The notes under the pieces: generated by a model
Database searches by the model: none
The model's input: the letters and a program-made list of their open reading frames with translations, nothing else
Told to the model about the DNA's origin: nothing
NCBI GenBank assembly: GCA_001953215.1
Contig: CP019169.1
Span: 3,906,001 to 3,970,000, forward strand
Reading direction: 5' to 3'
DNA length: 64,000 nt
Source of the DNA: Betaproteobacteria bacterium GR16-43
GTDB lineage: Bacteria > Pseudomonadota > Gammaproteobacteria > Burkholderiales > Usitatibacteraceae
Part shown: piece by piece, positions 25,601-34,370 of the stretch
Position numbering within the stretch: the stretch's first letter is position 1
How the letters are laid out: every line of letters starts with the position of its first letter
Made by a program: the position numbers and the translations under genes

Positions 25601-28388
25601 TGACGGCACGCCCCGCGACGGGCTTGCCCGCCGTGTCGAGCACGAGCACCTGCGCGTTCACGCCGGCCTTCGTCGCGGCCCATCCGTCGGGACGGATGCC
25701 CACGTAGAGGCCCGCGGCATGCAGGGCCACGCGCGTCGAGGCCGCGAGCTTCTCGCCGTTCGGATCGTCGTATTCCACTTCGACCGCGAGGCTCGAGGGC
25801 CGCTCGATCGCGGGCAGCTTGTCGATCACGAGCGCCGCGGTGCCGGCGGCATCGAGCGTGAACGCCCGCGTGGTGACGGGCGCATCGTTCGCGCCACGTT
25901 CGGGCGTGCCGCCCTCCTCGTCCGGATCGTAGAGGTCGTAGGACTCCATCGCGGGGCCGGTCGTGACGCCTTCCTTCACGGGCTGGCCCGAGAAGCCGAA
26001 GTCCGGGTAGTCGTCGAAGCTCACCATCCTCGGCTCGACGCGATGGCGAACGCGCACCGGCAGGTAAGCGGCCGGACCACCCGCGAGATAGGTGATGGCC
26101 GCGTCGATCTTCGCGGACTTGGGCTTCACCAGCGCCTCCTTCGGCGCGGCCAGGGTGGCTCGCATCAGGGGAACGCGGAACGCCTCGACGCGGAACTCCG
26201 CCGACGAACGCACGCCGGTCGGATGCGTCCACTGGAGCTGGTACGTGCCGAGCTTCGCTTCCTTCGGAATGGCCCACTCGCTCTCCGCGAACCCACGCGC
26301 GTCGAACTTCACGGTCAACGCGATGCTCTGGTCGCTGTCCGTGTGGTAGAGCGTCGCTTTCGTCGGCAGCGTGCCCTCCTTCGGGATGCGGAAGCCGTCG
26401 CCGGTGGGAATGCGCGCGACGTGCTTCATGCTCACCTTCTCGCCGGCGCGGAACAGCGTGCGGTCGAAGATCGTGTGGATCGCGAGCGGCGAAGTGTTCC
26501 AGTATCCAGTGTTCGCGCCGTAGTTCCACGGCTCGATGCCCTCGCGCCACGACGAGAGCGTGAACGAGAGGTCGTCGCCCACCTGCGCGAACGCCACCAG
26601 CGGGCACGGAGGATATCCGCGCACCGGCGGCAGCGCCTTGTCGATTGCCGCGATGCCGTCACCGTCCGTGCGGCCCTCGAAGAAGCGCTCGCCGCGGCAG
26701 TTGCGCACCGACACGCGCGCGCCGGCCACCGGCGATCCATCGGAGAGCTTCGTCACCCACACGAGAGAGCTTTCCTTGCCGTGCTTCAGGTGCACCGCGA
26801 GGTTCGTGACCAGCACGCTCGTGGCGACGTAGTACGGCATGCCCTTCTCGCCATGCAGCGCTTCTCCCAGGCGCGGGCTCGCGAGCTCCACCAGGTAGAA
26901 GCCCGGCTTCTTGAACGGAATGCCGATGACCTCCATCGCGCGGCCCTTCACCGGGCGCGGAAGCGCGAACGGCGCTGCGCTATCGCTCGCCTCGAGCGAG
27001 GAGAGTTCGCCCGGGCGAATCGGTTCCAGCTTTTCGCCCTTCTTCGGCCGGCGCGCGCGCTCCTCGGGCGGCGTCATGAACGAGAAGTAGCGCTTGATGA
27101 TCTGCGTCTCGTCGCCCTCGACGCGTGTCGTGCTGCCGGGGATCGGCGAGACATCGGCCTTCTTGCCGGCAATGCTCGGCTCGACGCCGCGCACCGTGAC
27201 CGGCAGCGTCGCGTCCGCCGTCTCGAGGATTCCGAAGCGGCCGGGAACCTTCACCAGCGGCGGGAAGCGATCGGTGCGGACTTCGAGCGGAAACATCGCC
27301 ACGTTGGACGGCGTGCGTCCGGAGTCGTCGCGCAGGTCCTTCGGCAACTCGATGGTGAACTTCGCTTCCTCGGGGAACGGGCCCTGGAACGTGAGCGACT
27401 CCACGGTCTTCACGTTGGGCTCGAGCGTCGCAGGCCAGGCCTTGCCGCTCGCGGCCTTGAGGCGGAACGCGGCCGCGCTCTCGCGGGAGATGGGCGCCGT
27501 GAAGTTCACCGTCATCGGCGTGGCGGGCAGGCATTGCGCGTCCTTGTTCACGCGCTGGCAACTGAACGCGATGGTGAACGCCGGGCGCACCTTGAACGCG
27601 AGCCTTTGCGCGGATGCACGCGGGATGCCGGTGCGCGTCTTCACGCCCGCGCCGATCACGACCGAGATCTTCGCGCCGGCCGGAAGCTTGCGCGCGCAGC
27701 GCAGGCCCACGACGGGCATGTCGCGGAAGCGCTTGTCCTCGACGCGGAACTGCGCGAGTGTCACGGGCTTGCGGCCCTTGTAGACGAGGCGATAGAACCG
27801 GTAGGCCTGGTAGGGTTGCGCGGCGAGGATCTTGCGTGCCTCGTCCTGCGGCAGCGCCTGCACCGGGATGCGCTCGTTCACGCCCGCGGCCTCGCACCAC
27901 GCCTGGTCGAGCGTGCGCGCATCGATCGGGGCGTCGAAGACGAACACGAACGACTGGTCCTCGTCGATGTTCTCGTTGCCTTCCTCGGGAAGCGAGGTGA
28001 CCACGGTCGGGCCGCCGGTGTGGAAGTCGAAGTCGCGCTTGCCGGTGGTCGCCACGCCAGCCGCGGATTTCGCGTCGCCCTTCAGCGAGAACCTGCAACG
28101 CTGGCCCGCGGGCAGGTCGCCATCGAAGTCGAAAATCCAGTTGCGGCCGTCGGCCCACCGTCCCTTGCCCTTGAAGACCTCGGCATCGCCCTCGCACTTC
28201 CACGTGAACGGATCGGCGAGGCGCGGGTCGCCGAACTCCACCATCGGCTCGGAGAACCGCACGGCGACCTGGCGCACGCCCTTCGCCTCGCCCTGGGGCG
28301 TGAACACCTCCACTTTGGGCTCCGCCCAGGCGGCGGCGGCGCAAGACAGGAGGATGGCGAGGATCGGCAGGCGGATCGTTGTTCTCAT
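22680..28388 (-). CDS. Bacterial alpha-2-macroglobulin (YfhM-like, thioester-containing)
   Basis: 1902 residues. The signal peptide ends AAAAWA|EPK; LLSC just before it is a poor lipobox, so lipid attachment is uncertain. MG1-type domains fill the first 1,100 residues. The CLEQ thioester motif lies at Cys1451 (YSCLEQRASK), which makes it the protease-trapping, covalent-bond type. The C-terminal macroglobulin-like receptor domain follows. ATG at 28388 is preferred to 28430 because the signal peptide starts there and AGGGA precedes it. Expressed upstream of pbpC. Confidence 0.95.
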   Translation of the reverse strand: MRTTIRLPILAILLSCAAAAWAEPKVEVFTPQGEAKGVRQVAVRFSEPMVEFGDPRLADPFTWKCEGDAEVFKGKGRWADGRNWIFDFDGDLPAGQRCRFSLKGDAKSAAGVATTGKRDFDFHTGGPTVVTSLPEEGNENIDEDQSFVFVFDAPIDARTLDQAWCEAAGVNERIPVQALPQDEARKILAAQPYQAYRFYRLVYKGRKPVTLAQFRVEDKRFRDMPVVGLRCARKLPAGAKISVVIGAGVKTRTGIPRASAQRLAFKVRPAFTIAFSCQRVNKDAQCLPATPMTVNFTAPISRESAAAFRLKAASGKAWPATLEPNVKTVESLTFQGPFPEEAKFTIELPKDLRDDSGRTPSNVAMFPLEVRTDRFPPLVKVPGRFGILETADATLPVTVRGVEPSIAGKKADVSPIPGSTTRVEGDETQIIKRYFSFMTPPEERARRPKKGEKLEPIRPGELSSLEASDSAAPFALPRPVKGRAMEVIGIPFKKPGFYLVELASPRLGEALHGEKGMPYYVATSVLVTNLAVHLKHGKESSLVWVTKLSDGSPVAGARVSVRNCRGERFFEGRTDGDGIAAIDKALPPVRGYPPCPLVAFAQVGDDLSFTLSSWREGIEPWNYGANTGYWNTSPLAIHTIFDRTLFRAGEKVSMKHVARIPTGDGFRIPKEGTLPTKATLYHTDSDQSIALTVKFDARGFAESEWAIPKEAKLGTYQLQWTHPTGVRSSAEFRVEAFRVPLMRATLAAPKEALVKPKSAKIDAAITYLAGGPAAYLPVRVRHRVEPRMVSFDDYPDFGFSGQPVKEGVTTGPAMESYDLYDPDEEGGTPERGANDAPVTTRAFTLDAAGTAALVIDKLPAIERPSSLAVEVEYDDPNGEKLAASTRVALHAAGLYVGIRPDGWAATKAGVNAQVLVLDTAGKPVAGRAVTIDVFERKTYSSRRRVLGGFYAYDSVTETRKVGSGCSGTSDARGLVFCAVKPGLTGEVILRAQAQDDGKRIASATASVWVVGDGEWWFDPSSNDRMDLVAEKKRYEPGETARLQVRMPFRSATVLVTVEREGVLDRRIVKLDAKSPVIEVPMKGTYGPNVFVSALAVRGRVPSGEAKPPTALLDLAKPAYKLGMTSIKVGRRDYELKVKVAPDRDTFKVREKAHVAIEVTDSSGKPAANGEIALAAVDEGLLELMDNASWNILDALLGDRPIEVVTATAQGHVIGKRHFGRKSVPAGGGGGKSGARELFDTLLAWKGRVTLDAQGKASIDIPLNDSLSSFRIVAVATSGAAKFGTGKATIRTTQDLMLFAGLPPVVREQDDFTAMFTLRNTTAAPIDSRVTWSVSKVINGEQRVTLAANESKVISVPVKVPVNFTKLQWEVSATAQGGAKDTLRATQEVIEVHPVRVYQATLARLDKPVVFPATRPSDAIPGRGGVRVEVLPTLSTDMSPLREWFRYYVYSCLEQRASKAIGLRDDGMWSRVAESVPSYLDRDGLARYFPTEALEGSDVLTAYLIQVADADEREYPEATRDRMLNGLEGFATGRVVRGSALPTADLAIRKLAAIEALSRHDRAKPEMLQSIDIDAPRWPTSAVLDWIGILQRVKGIPDAAKKRSEALNILRSRMNFQGTVMTFSTEKADALWWLMAGADVNANRAILAVLDEPEWQEDMGRVVRGALSRQLRGAWSTTIANAWGIAALDRYADKFEAKRAIGTMRIALGREKVDVEVDTERRAADLPWPEGRGNLTLAYEGEGAPWAIIQSRAALPLKEAISTGYHIKRTVKPVDSKESGSFTRGDVYRVTLEIEAQSDMTWVVVDDPIPSGAAVLGSGLGRDAGLLTRGEKREGGAWPAFVERGYTSYRAYYWFVPKGRFVAEYTVRLNNAGRFDLPATRVEAMYAPEMLGELPNVPVVVKP

Positions 28389-28485
28389 CGGGGTTCCCTG
28401 GAAGTGCCGGCATGGATGCGCACGTCGCATCCTGACAGAAACGATGGAGCGAATTCTTCGTGAATTCTGGCGAACTGCGGAAGAA

Positions 28486-29745
28486 TCAGGGCAGTTCCCT
28501 CAGCAGGAACCGCAGGCGCCAACCTTCGCGCTTCGTGTGCAGCCCCCGGTACCGCACCAGGTACCGGACCCCGACCGCAACCGCCACCAAGGCGGCCGCT
28601 GCCCCGATCATCAGCGACCAGCGGGCACCGTAGCGATTCGCCACCCACCCCGCGAACGGGGCTCCGAACAGCGTGCAACCGTTCAGGATGCCCATGTAGA
28701 TGGCCATCACGCGCCCGCGCAGCATCGGTTCGGTCAGGAGCTGCACCGTGCCGTTGGCGGTCGTCATGAACATCTGCAGGGCCCAACCGAGGCCCACGAG
28801 TGCCACGCCGAAGGTGAAGTAGGTCGGCGCCAACGCCGCGCCGGTGAACAAGACCGCCAGGAAGAAGGCGCTCGCGAGCAGCAGGATGGCCCGGGGCTTC
28901 TCGCGACGCGCGGACCCCAGCGCGCCGAAGACCGAGCCGATGGCGAGCGCCGAGCTCAGCAGCCCGAAGCCACCCGCGCTCGCGCCGAACACCGTCACCG
29001 CCATCGCCGAAATGAAGACGGCGAAGTTCATGACGAAGGCCGCGACCAGGAACAGCATCGTGAACACCACCAGCAGGTCCGGGCGTCCCCGGACGTAGCC
29101 GAAGCCCTCGAGCAGGCTGCCGGGCTTGCGAACCGCGCGCTCGAAGCGGTGCAACTCGGCCACGCGCATCGCGAGGAGCGATGCGATCACCGCGCCGAAG
29201 GTCACGAAGTTGATGATGAAGAGCCACCCGGTTCCGATCCCCGCGATCAGCAATCCGCCGAGCGCCGGGCCGATCATGCGCGCCAGTTGATACGACGTTG
29301 AATTGAGCGCGACGGCATTGGAGAGCTTCGCGTCCGAGACGAGCTCCGCGACGAAGGTCTGGCGCACCGGGGCATCGAACGCCGTCACGCATCCCAGCAT
29401 CAGCGCGAAGAGATACACATGCCAGAGCTGGATGTGCCCGGTCAGCGTGAGGATCCCCAGTCCGAGCGCCAACGCGGCCTGCAGCGTTTGCGTGACCAGC
29501 ATCACGCGGCGGCCGTCGAAGTGATCCGCGATGTAGCCCGCGAAGGGAAGCAGGAAGAGCGAGGGCCCGAACTGCAGCGCCATCGTGACGCCCACCGCGG
29601 TCGCGTCATTCGCCGTGAGTTCCGTGAAGACGATCCAGTCCTGCGCGGTGCGCTGCATCCACGATCCGATGTTCGACACCAGCGCGCCCGCGGCCCACAG
29701 GCGATAGTTGAAGCCGCTCAGGGATCGGAAGGTGGCGCGAAGCAT
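28486..29745 (-). CDS. MFS transporter, DHA3/EntS-like
   Basis: 419 residues with about 12 hydrophobic segments. The first helix-loop block (FNYRLWAAGALVSNIGSWMQRTAQDWIVFTELT) and the D-x-x-GRR motif (ADHFDGRRVMLVTQ) are typical of the EntS/multidrug DHA3 group. Substrate cannot be told. It is the only gene on its strand here; the divergent gene starts 53 bases away. Confidence 0.85.
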   Translation of the reverse strand: MLRATFRSLSGFNYRLWAAGALVSNIGSWMQRTAQDWIVFTELTANDATAVGVTMALQFGPSLFLLPFAGYIADHFDGRRVMLVTQTLQAALALGLGILTLTGHIQLWHVYLFALMLGCVTAFDAPVRQTFVAELVSDAKLSNAVALNSTSYQLARMIGPALGGLLIAGIGTGWLFIINFVTFGAVIASLLAMRVAELHRFERAVRKPGSLLEGFGYVRGRPDLLVVFTMLFLVAAFVMNFAVFISAMAVTVFGASAGGFGLLSSALAIGSVFGALGSARREKPRAILLLASAFFLAVLFTGAALAPTYFTFGVALVGLGWALQMFMTTANGTVQLLTEPMLRGRVMAIYMGILNGCTLFGAPFAGWVANRYGARWSLMIGAAAALVAVAVGVRYLVRYRGLHTKREGWRLRFLLRELP

Positions 29746-29798
29746 TGGCGGGGCCGCTGGAAAACGCTATTTTGACGCATCGACCGGATCCGCTTCCC

Positions 29799-30608
29799 AT
29801 GTCGCCAAAAACCGAGCTCGCATTCCATTCGATCCTCGCGGTGATCCTGTGCGTAGCCGCCATTGGCACGGTCATCGCCGCGGGCTACTGGACCGCGGAG
29901 CTGCAAGGCCTTCGCGGAAAGGCGCTCGATCGCTGGATGATCGGAGCCTCGCTCGTGGGCCTGGTTCCGGGACTCATCGTGTTCTTCGGGTACCAGTGGT
30001 GGATCCTGCCCGATCGGCTGCGCGGAGGCGTGGACCCGCAGGCGGCCGAAAGGCTGGCGCAGGAGGCGGAGAACCGCAAGGCGATCGCGAGGGCGCAAGC
30101 GCAGCAGGAGGCGCTGCGACAGGAACTGCGCGCCACGCCCGGCCTCGAGCGATACGCCGAGATCATCGGCCGCTCGACCATCGGAAGCGTGGAGGATGCA
30201 CGCATGCGCGAGGTTCGCGTGGCGGCGCTCCGCGCGGATCGCGTGAAAGCGAAGTACGCCGATCGCGTCTTCAAGGGCGAGGACATCACCGATCGCATGA
30301 TCGCGTACTGGGAGAATCCGGCGGCCCGCGTGCTGTGCAGCCACCTCGCCGCGCTCGAGGCCGACGTGCGCAAGGCGGACCCCGGCGCTTCACCTTCGGC
30401 CGACAACGCTCTCGAGGCCAACCTCGGTTTCGACTTCGACATGGTGAAGCGGCGTTACGCGCTCGGCGACACCATCACGTTCTGGCGCCGGAAATTCGGT
30501 CCCGAGTACTACGGCCGCGGCGAGGACTACTTCGACGGGGCCGAACGCATCGAATGCACGGAGCATCGGTGCGTGCTGAACGGGAGTGGCCTGCGCCCGA
30601 AGTTCTAG
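29799..30608 (+). CDS. Hypothetical membrane protein
   Basis: 269 residues. Two transmembrane segments near the N-terminus (about 9-30 and 48-68), a coiled-coil Gln/Glu/Ala-rich stretch (about 80-115), then a soluble domain with one CxxxxC (ECTEHRC) near the end. Cytoplasmic tail probable. Family unknown. ATG at 29799 was selected because the upstream frame is compositionally unlike a coding start. Confidence 0.6.
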   Translation: MSPKTELAFHSILAVILCVAAIGTVIAAGYWTAELQGLRGKALDRWMIGASLVGLVPGLIVFFGYQWWILPDRLRGGVDPQAAERLAQEAENRKAIARAQAQQEALRQELRATPGLERYAEIIGRSTIGSVEDARMREVRVAALRADRVKAKYADRVFKGEDITDRMIAYWENPAARVLCSHLAALEADVRKADPGASPSADNALEANLGFDFDMVKRRYALGDTITFWRRKFGPEYYGRGEDYFDGAERIECTEHRCVLNGSGLRPKF

Positions 30609-30661
30609 CCGACCCGGCAAATCGCGTAGACGCCCTGCACCCCCCCCTTTCTTACATCCTT

Positions 30662-30694
30662 ACAACCGAAACAGGGGTTGTGAGTTTCATCACA
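30662..30694 (+). promoter_or_regulatory. CRP-type binding site with adjacent inverted repeat
   Basis: TGTGA-GTTTCA-TCACA (30679-30694) is a perfect match to the CRP/Vfr-type core TGTGA-N6-TCACA. It overlaps the right arm of a second inverted repeat ACAACC/GGTTGT (30662-30681). The site is centred about 68 bp before the ATG of the downstream gene; CATAAA at 30729-30734 is a possible -10. Confidence 0.5.
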
Positions 30695-30753
30695 CGCAAT
30701 TCCGGCCCGCTCGGAACAAAGTGTTCAGCATAAAGACAGGAGGAGGACTCCAA

Positions 30754-31233
30754 ATGAGCAACGTAGCCGTCTACCGCAAGACCGACCGGGGCCAGGCCGA
30801 AGTCGTCGGGCGCAAGCTCAAGCTGAACCCGCGGATTCGCACCATGCTGATCCTCATCGACGGGGCCTCGGACGAGCCCGCCGTGCGCGACGAAGCCGCG
30901 AAAGTCGGCGCGCCGCAGAACTTCCTCGAGGAGCTGGTCCGGCTGGGCCTCATCGAGCAGGCGCGCGAAACCGCCATGGCCAGCACCCCGGCCAACGCAC
31001 CCCACGCGAAGAACGATTACGAACGCTTCCGCGCCGCCAAGAACTTCATGAACGCCACCATCGTCGACGCGATGGGGATCAAGTCCTTCTTCTTCACGAT
31101 GAAGCTGGAGCGCGCCGGAACGCTGCAGGATCTGCAGGAGCTCGAAGACGCGTATATCTCGGCGATTGCCAAGTCCGAAGGCGGGCCGCAAGCCGAGGTG
31201 TTCGGCCGCCGCCTGAAGCAACTGCTCAGCTAG
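30754..31233 (+). CDS. Hypothetical protein with winged-helix-like N-terminus
   Basis: 159 residues. The N-terminal half (LNPRIRTMLILIDGA ... FLEELVRLGLIEQ) resembles a small winged-helix module often seen in betaproteobacterial sensory or regulatory proteins; the C-terminal half is helical. A strong AGGAGGAGG ribosome site lies 9 bases before the ATG, and a CRP-type site precedes it, so high, regulated expression is plausible. No specific role is known to me. Confidence 0.65.
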   Translation: MSNVAVYRKTDRGQAEVVGRKLKLNPRIRTMLILIDGASDEPAVRDEAAKVGAPQNFLEELVRLGLIEQARETAMASTPANAPHAKNDYERFRAAKNFMNATIVDAMGIKSFFFTMKLERAGTLQDLQELEDAYISAIAKSEGGPQAEVFGRRLKQLLS

Positions 31234-31260
31234 TCGTATCCGACGGAGCCGGCCGCCCGA

Positions 31261-31617
31261 TCAGGGCCGCGCCGGCGCCTCGTCGGTCGCCTCCTGCGCG
31301 TCCACCAGCGCATCGATTACGCTGGATTGCACGGCCTTGCCGGCCTGCTCGAGTTCCAGCGAGAGCCGGACGCCCAGGAAGAGCCCGACCTTGCGCGGCG
31401 CTCCATGGCGCACGACGCAGTACTGCTCGATCACCGGATCCCGAAGCCACTCGATCGCCGCGGGCACGTCGTGCACGCATCGAGCGTGGGCTTCGCTTCG
31501 CGTGCGCTCGAGGTCCAGCCCGGAGATCACCCGACTGATGTCCTCCTGGGCAAGGCCGGCGCAAGCAACACTGGGGAACAGCACGGACGCGCAGATCAGC
31601 AAGCGGATGGTTCGCAT
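31261..31617 (-). CDS. Small secreted hypothetical protein
   Basis: 118 residues with a signal peptide (MRTIRLLICASVLFPSVACA, cleavage before GLAQ; the VACA-G could also be read as a weak lipobox). Two cysteines in the mature part (ARCVHDVP and EQYCVVRH). GGGAGG lies 6 bases before the ATG. Helical, Glu/Ala-rich; function unknown. Confidence 0.6.
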   Translation of the reverse strand: MRTIRLLICASVLFPSVACAGLAQEDISRVISGLDLERTRSEAHARCVHDVPAAIEWLRDPVIEQYCVVRHGAPRKVGLFLGVRLSLELEQAGKAVQSSVIDALVDAQEATDEAPARP

Positions 31618-31753
31618 GAATCCTCCCGAAGTGAACTTACACTGGGCGAACAGGCGGACACCACCTTCGGTCTGCGAGCTTTGCTACGAACCGTGCGTAC
31701 CGAACAAGTGTGACAAATGTCATTGCGGCGCGGGCCGCGTCGGCGCGGGCTAA
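31616..31753 (+). CDS. Possible small cysteine-rich peptide
   Basis: 45 residues with six cysteines in CELCYEPCVPNKCDKCHC, spacing C-x2-C-x3-C-x4-C-x2-C-x-C. It occupies the gap between two minus-strand genes exactly: its ATG overlaps the start of one and its TAA the stop of the other. No good ribosome site is visible. The sequence could be a metal-binding or thiol-rich peptide. It could also be chance, since the region must carry the promoter of the minus-strand neighbour. Confidence 0.3.
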   Translation: MNPPEVNLHWANRRTPPSVCELCYEPCVPNKCDKCHCGAGRVGAG

Positions 31754-32136
31754 CGGGCCTTCAGGCGAAATCCCGTGGTCTTGCGGGCGATGCCCGGGCG
31801 TTTCGCGGGGGTCTTTTTCCTGGGAGCGTGCTCCTGGGCCTTCACGCAGCGGTCGAGCATGCGCTTGGCGAGGGCATCGAATTGGGTGCGCGTCGGGCGC
31901 GGCATCGGGATCTTGCTGTCCGCCATGATGCGCAGCAACTCGCGGCAATCCACGCCCAGTTGCGTCATCGCTTCGACGCGCGTGATCTTGCCGGTGGAGT
32001 AGTCGTATAGGACCTGCGCCTGGTTCGCCGCTCGCGTGGAGAGCTGGGCCACGAAGGCGCCGGCGATCCGGCTCAACGTCATTCCCGCGCCGAGCAGGCC
32101 ACGGTCGAACTTGAGCGAAATGACGCGGGGAAACAT
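31750..32136 (-). CDS. Hypothetical protein, possibly UPF0175-like antitoxin fold
   Basis: 128 residues. The middle (ALVLYDYSTGKITRVEAM-type: ANQAQVLYDYSTGKITRVEA, then CRELLRIMADSKIPM) looks like the helix-turn-helix of UPF0175 proteins, where an HTH is followed by a short helix and IP. The last 30 residues are Lys/Arg-rich and could contact nucleic acid. CAGGAG lies upstream of the ATG. No toxin gene is next to it. Confidence 0.45.
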   Translation of the reverse strand: MFPRVISLKFDRGLLGAGMTLSRIAGAFVAQLSTRAANQAQVLYDYSTGKITRVEAMTQLGVDCRELLRIMADSKIPMPRPTRTQFDALAKRMLDRCVKAQEHAPRKKTPAKRPGIARKTTGFRLKAR

Positions 32137-32237
32137 GGCGGGGCTCCTGGATGGAGGGATGTCGGATGCAAACCATCATCCCCCCACCCCCCGCCGTTCC
32201 ATCGCCGGAACAGCGGGAATTTACCCCCCGATTCGCC

Positions 32238-34370
32238 TCAGGCGAAGGTCACGCCCCCATCTTCCAGCGGCAGCGCGCGGATGCGCTTGCCGGTCAGCTT
32301 GAACACCGCGTTGGCCACTGCAGGCGCCACGAGCGGCACGCCCACTTCCCCAAGCCCCGCCGGCTTGTCGCGGTTGCCGATGAAGGCCACCTGGATGGGC
32401 GGCACGTCCGACATGCGCGGAACCTGGAAGTCGTGGAAGTTGGTCTGCTCGACGGCCCCGTCCTTGAAGGTGATCTTGCTGCGCAGGGTCGAGATCAGCC
32501 CCGTCGCGACACCGCCTTCGAGCTGGGCCACGGCTTGATCCGGGTGCACGATCACGCCCGCGTCGGCAACCACCGTGAGGCGCTCCAGCTTCACCTTGCT
32601 CGCGGTGCCGGAGACTTCGGCGATGATGACCGCGTGCGTGTCGTAGCACTCCATCGACGCCACCCCGAACGCACGGCCCGAAGGAGGCGTCGCGGTGTAG
32701 CCGGAGAGCTGCACGGCCTTCTCGAGGACCGCCTTCTGCAACGGTTGGGTGCCCAGCATCGCGAGGCGGAAGGCCACAGGATCCTGTTGCGCCGACACCG
32801 CGAGCTCGTCGATGAAGCCCTCGGTCGCGAAGGCGTTCAACGCATTGCTCACCGAGCGCCAGTAGCCGACGCGAACGCCGACCTCCTCGATCACGGAACG
32901 CAGCTCCATGTTCGGGATGTCGTAGGTGAAGTTGGCGAGACCTTCGGTCATGAACGGGTCGTTGCCGTCCTTCACGGCGGATGGGAACGCGCGCGACGTG
33001 ACGGAAGGCGAGACCAGCTTCGCCGAGAGCGCGGCCACCTTGCCGTCCTTCACCACGCCCTTCATCACGTGCAGGGACGGCGGACGGTAGAAGTCGTGGC
33101 CCATGTCCTCGGGGCGTGTCCAGATCATCTTCACCGGCACGCCGGGCATCGCCTTCGAGATGGCCACCGACTGCGCGATGAAGTCGTTCTCGAGCTTGCG
33201 CCCGAACCCGCCGCCGATGAACTGCGGATGGATGCGGATCTGCGCGGGCTTGTATCCGCTCACCGCCGCGGCCGTGCCTTCGGCACCCTGCGGAAATTGC
33301 GTCGGGGCCCAGATGTCGATCGTGTCCTTCGTCACGAGCGTCATGCAGTTCTGCGGCTCGAGCGTGGCGTGCGAAAGCATCTGGCACATGTAGGTCGCTT
33401 CGAGCGCGCCCGAGGCGAGCACCGGGGCCACGTCACCCTTCTTGCCCGCGACGTAGCCGGGGCGATCCTTCGCCTTGTCGAGCGTGGCCCAGACGGAAGC
33501 CGTGTCGACCTTCGCGCTCGGCCCGCGATCCCACTGCACCTTGATCGCATCCGCGGCCTGGCGAGCAGTCCAGTAGTGATCCGCGATGACGGCCACGCCG
33601 TCGCCGATGTTGACCACTTTCTTGACGCCGGGGCGCTTCTCGACCGCCGACGCGTCGAACGAGACGGCCTTGCCGCCGATCACGGGCGAATGCTGCATCG
33701 CGGCGTAGAGCATGCCGGGTTGCTTTGCGTCGATGCCGAAGACGGTCTTGCCGCGGGCCTTGTCGGCGCCGTCGAGGCGCTGGATGTTGCTGCCGATGAC
33801 GGTGAACTGGCCCTTGGCCTTCGTGGGCACATCCTTCGGCACGGGTTGCTTCGCCGCGGCGGTCGCGAGCTGGCCGAACGTCGCCTTGTTCTTGCCGCTG
33901 GTCACGACGCCGTTCTCGACCTTGCAGTCGCCCGGCGAAACCTTCCATTGCGCAGCCGCGGCACCAACCAACATCGTGCGGGCTCCGGCACCCGCCTGGC
34001 GCAGCGGCTCCCATGCGTCGCGGATGCTCGTGCTGCCGCCGGTGATCTGGCCACCTAGCAATTTGTTGATGTAGAGCCCAGGATTCGACCCGGCCTGCAC
34101 GATCGTGACCTTGCGCGGATCGACGCCGAGTTCGTCGGCGAGCAGCATCGCGAGCGAGGTGTGCACGTCCTGCCCCATCTCGTTGCGATGGCAGATGAAC
34201 GTGATCTTGTTGTCGGGCGTGATCTTGATCCACGCGTTCTCGACGCCACCGGCGGCCGCGGCCGCTTCGGCTTCGCCGATCGCGCCCAGGTTGACGCCGA
34301 CCATCATGCCGCCACCCGCGATGGCGGTGACCTTCAGGAATTCACGGCGGGAAATCGGGAGCGCGCTCAT
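32238..34370 (-). CDS. Molybdenum hydroxylase large subunit (IorB-like, periplasmic)
   Basis: 710 residues. Twin-arginine signal at the N-terminus (ISRREFLKVTAIAGGG), so it is exported folded with its cofactor. The body matches the xanthine dehydrogenase/isoquinoline 1-oxidoreductase beta-subunit family that binds the molybdopterin cofactor (blocks such as RNEMGQDVHTSLAM, GGGFGRKLENDFIAQ, VPLVAPAVANAVFKLTGKRIRALPL). It would hydroxylate an aromatic or aldehyde substrate; which one is unknown. The start overlaps the stop of the iron-sulfur subunit by 4 bases. Confidence 0.9.
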   Translation of the reverse strand: MSALPISRREFLKVTAIAGGGMMVGVNLGAIGEAEAAAAAGGVENAWIKITPDNKITFICHRNEMGQDVHTSLAMLLADELGVDPRKVTIVQAGSNPGLYINKLLGGQITGGSTSIRDAWEPLRQAGAGARTMLVGAAAAQWKVSPGDCKVENGVVTSGKNKATFGQLATAAAKQPVPKDVPTKAKGQFTVIGSNIQRLDGADKARGKTVFGIDAKQPGMLYAAMQHSPVIGGKAVSFDASAVEKRPGVKKVVNIGDGVAVIADHYWTARQAADAIKVQWDRGPSAKVDTASVWATLDKAKDRPGYVAGKKGDVAPVLASGALEATYMCQMLSHATLEPQNCMTLVTKDTIDIWAPTQFPQGAEGTAAAVSGYKPAQIRIHPQFIGGGFGRKLENDFIAQSVAISKAMPGVPVKMIWTRPEDMGHDFYRPPSLHVMKGVVKDGKVAALSAKLVSPSVTSRAFPSAVKDGNDPFMTEGLANFTYDIPNMELRSVIEEVGVRVGYWRSVSNALNAFATEGFIDELAVSAQQDPVAFRLAMLGTQPLQKAVLEKAVQLSGYTATPPSGRAFGVASMECYDTHAVIIAEVSGTASKVKLERLTVVADAGVIVHPDQAVAQLEGGVATGLISTLRSKITFKDGAVEQTNFHDFQVPRMSDVPPIQVAFIGNRDKPAGLGEVGVPLVAPAVANAVFKLTGKRIRALPLEDGGVTFA

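Noticed and set aside
23094-28463. A very long plus-strand open frame opposite the alpha-2-macroglobulin gene.
   Set aside because: It is His/Arg/Leu-rich and has no domain; it is a shadow of the strong GC codon bias. The same holds for long antisense frames at 12781-14475, 38176-41676, 43206-45380, 50537-52756 and 55048-58281.
30658-30669. CCTTACAACCGA, reverse complement of the TCGGTTGTAAGG block in the shared 64-bp elements.
   Set aside because: No palindrome or GCGCCGAAGCG partner is found there. Half the match is explained by the local ACAACC/GGTTGT inverted repeat.
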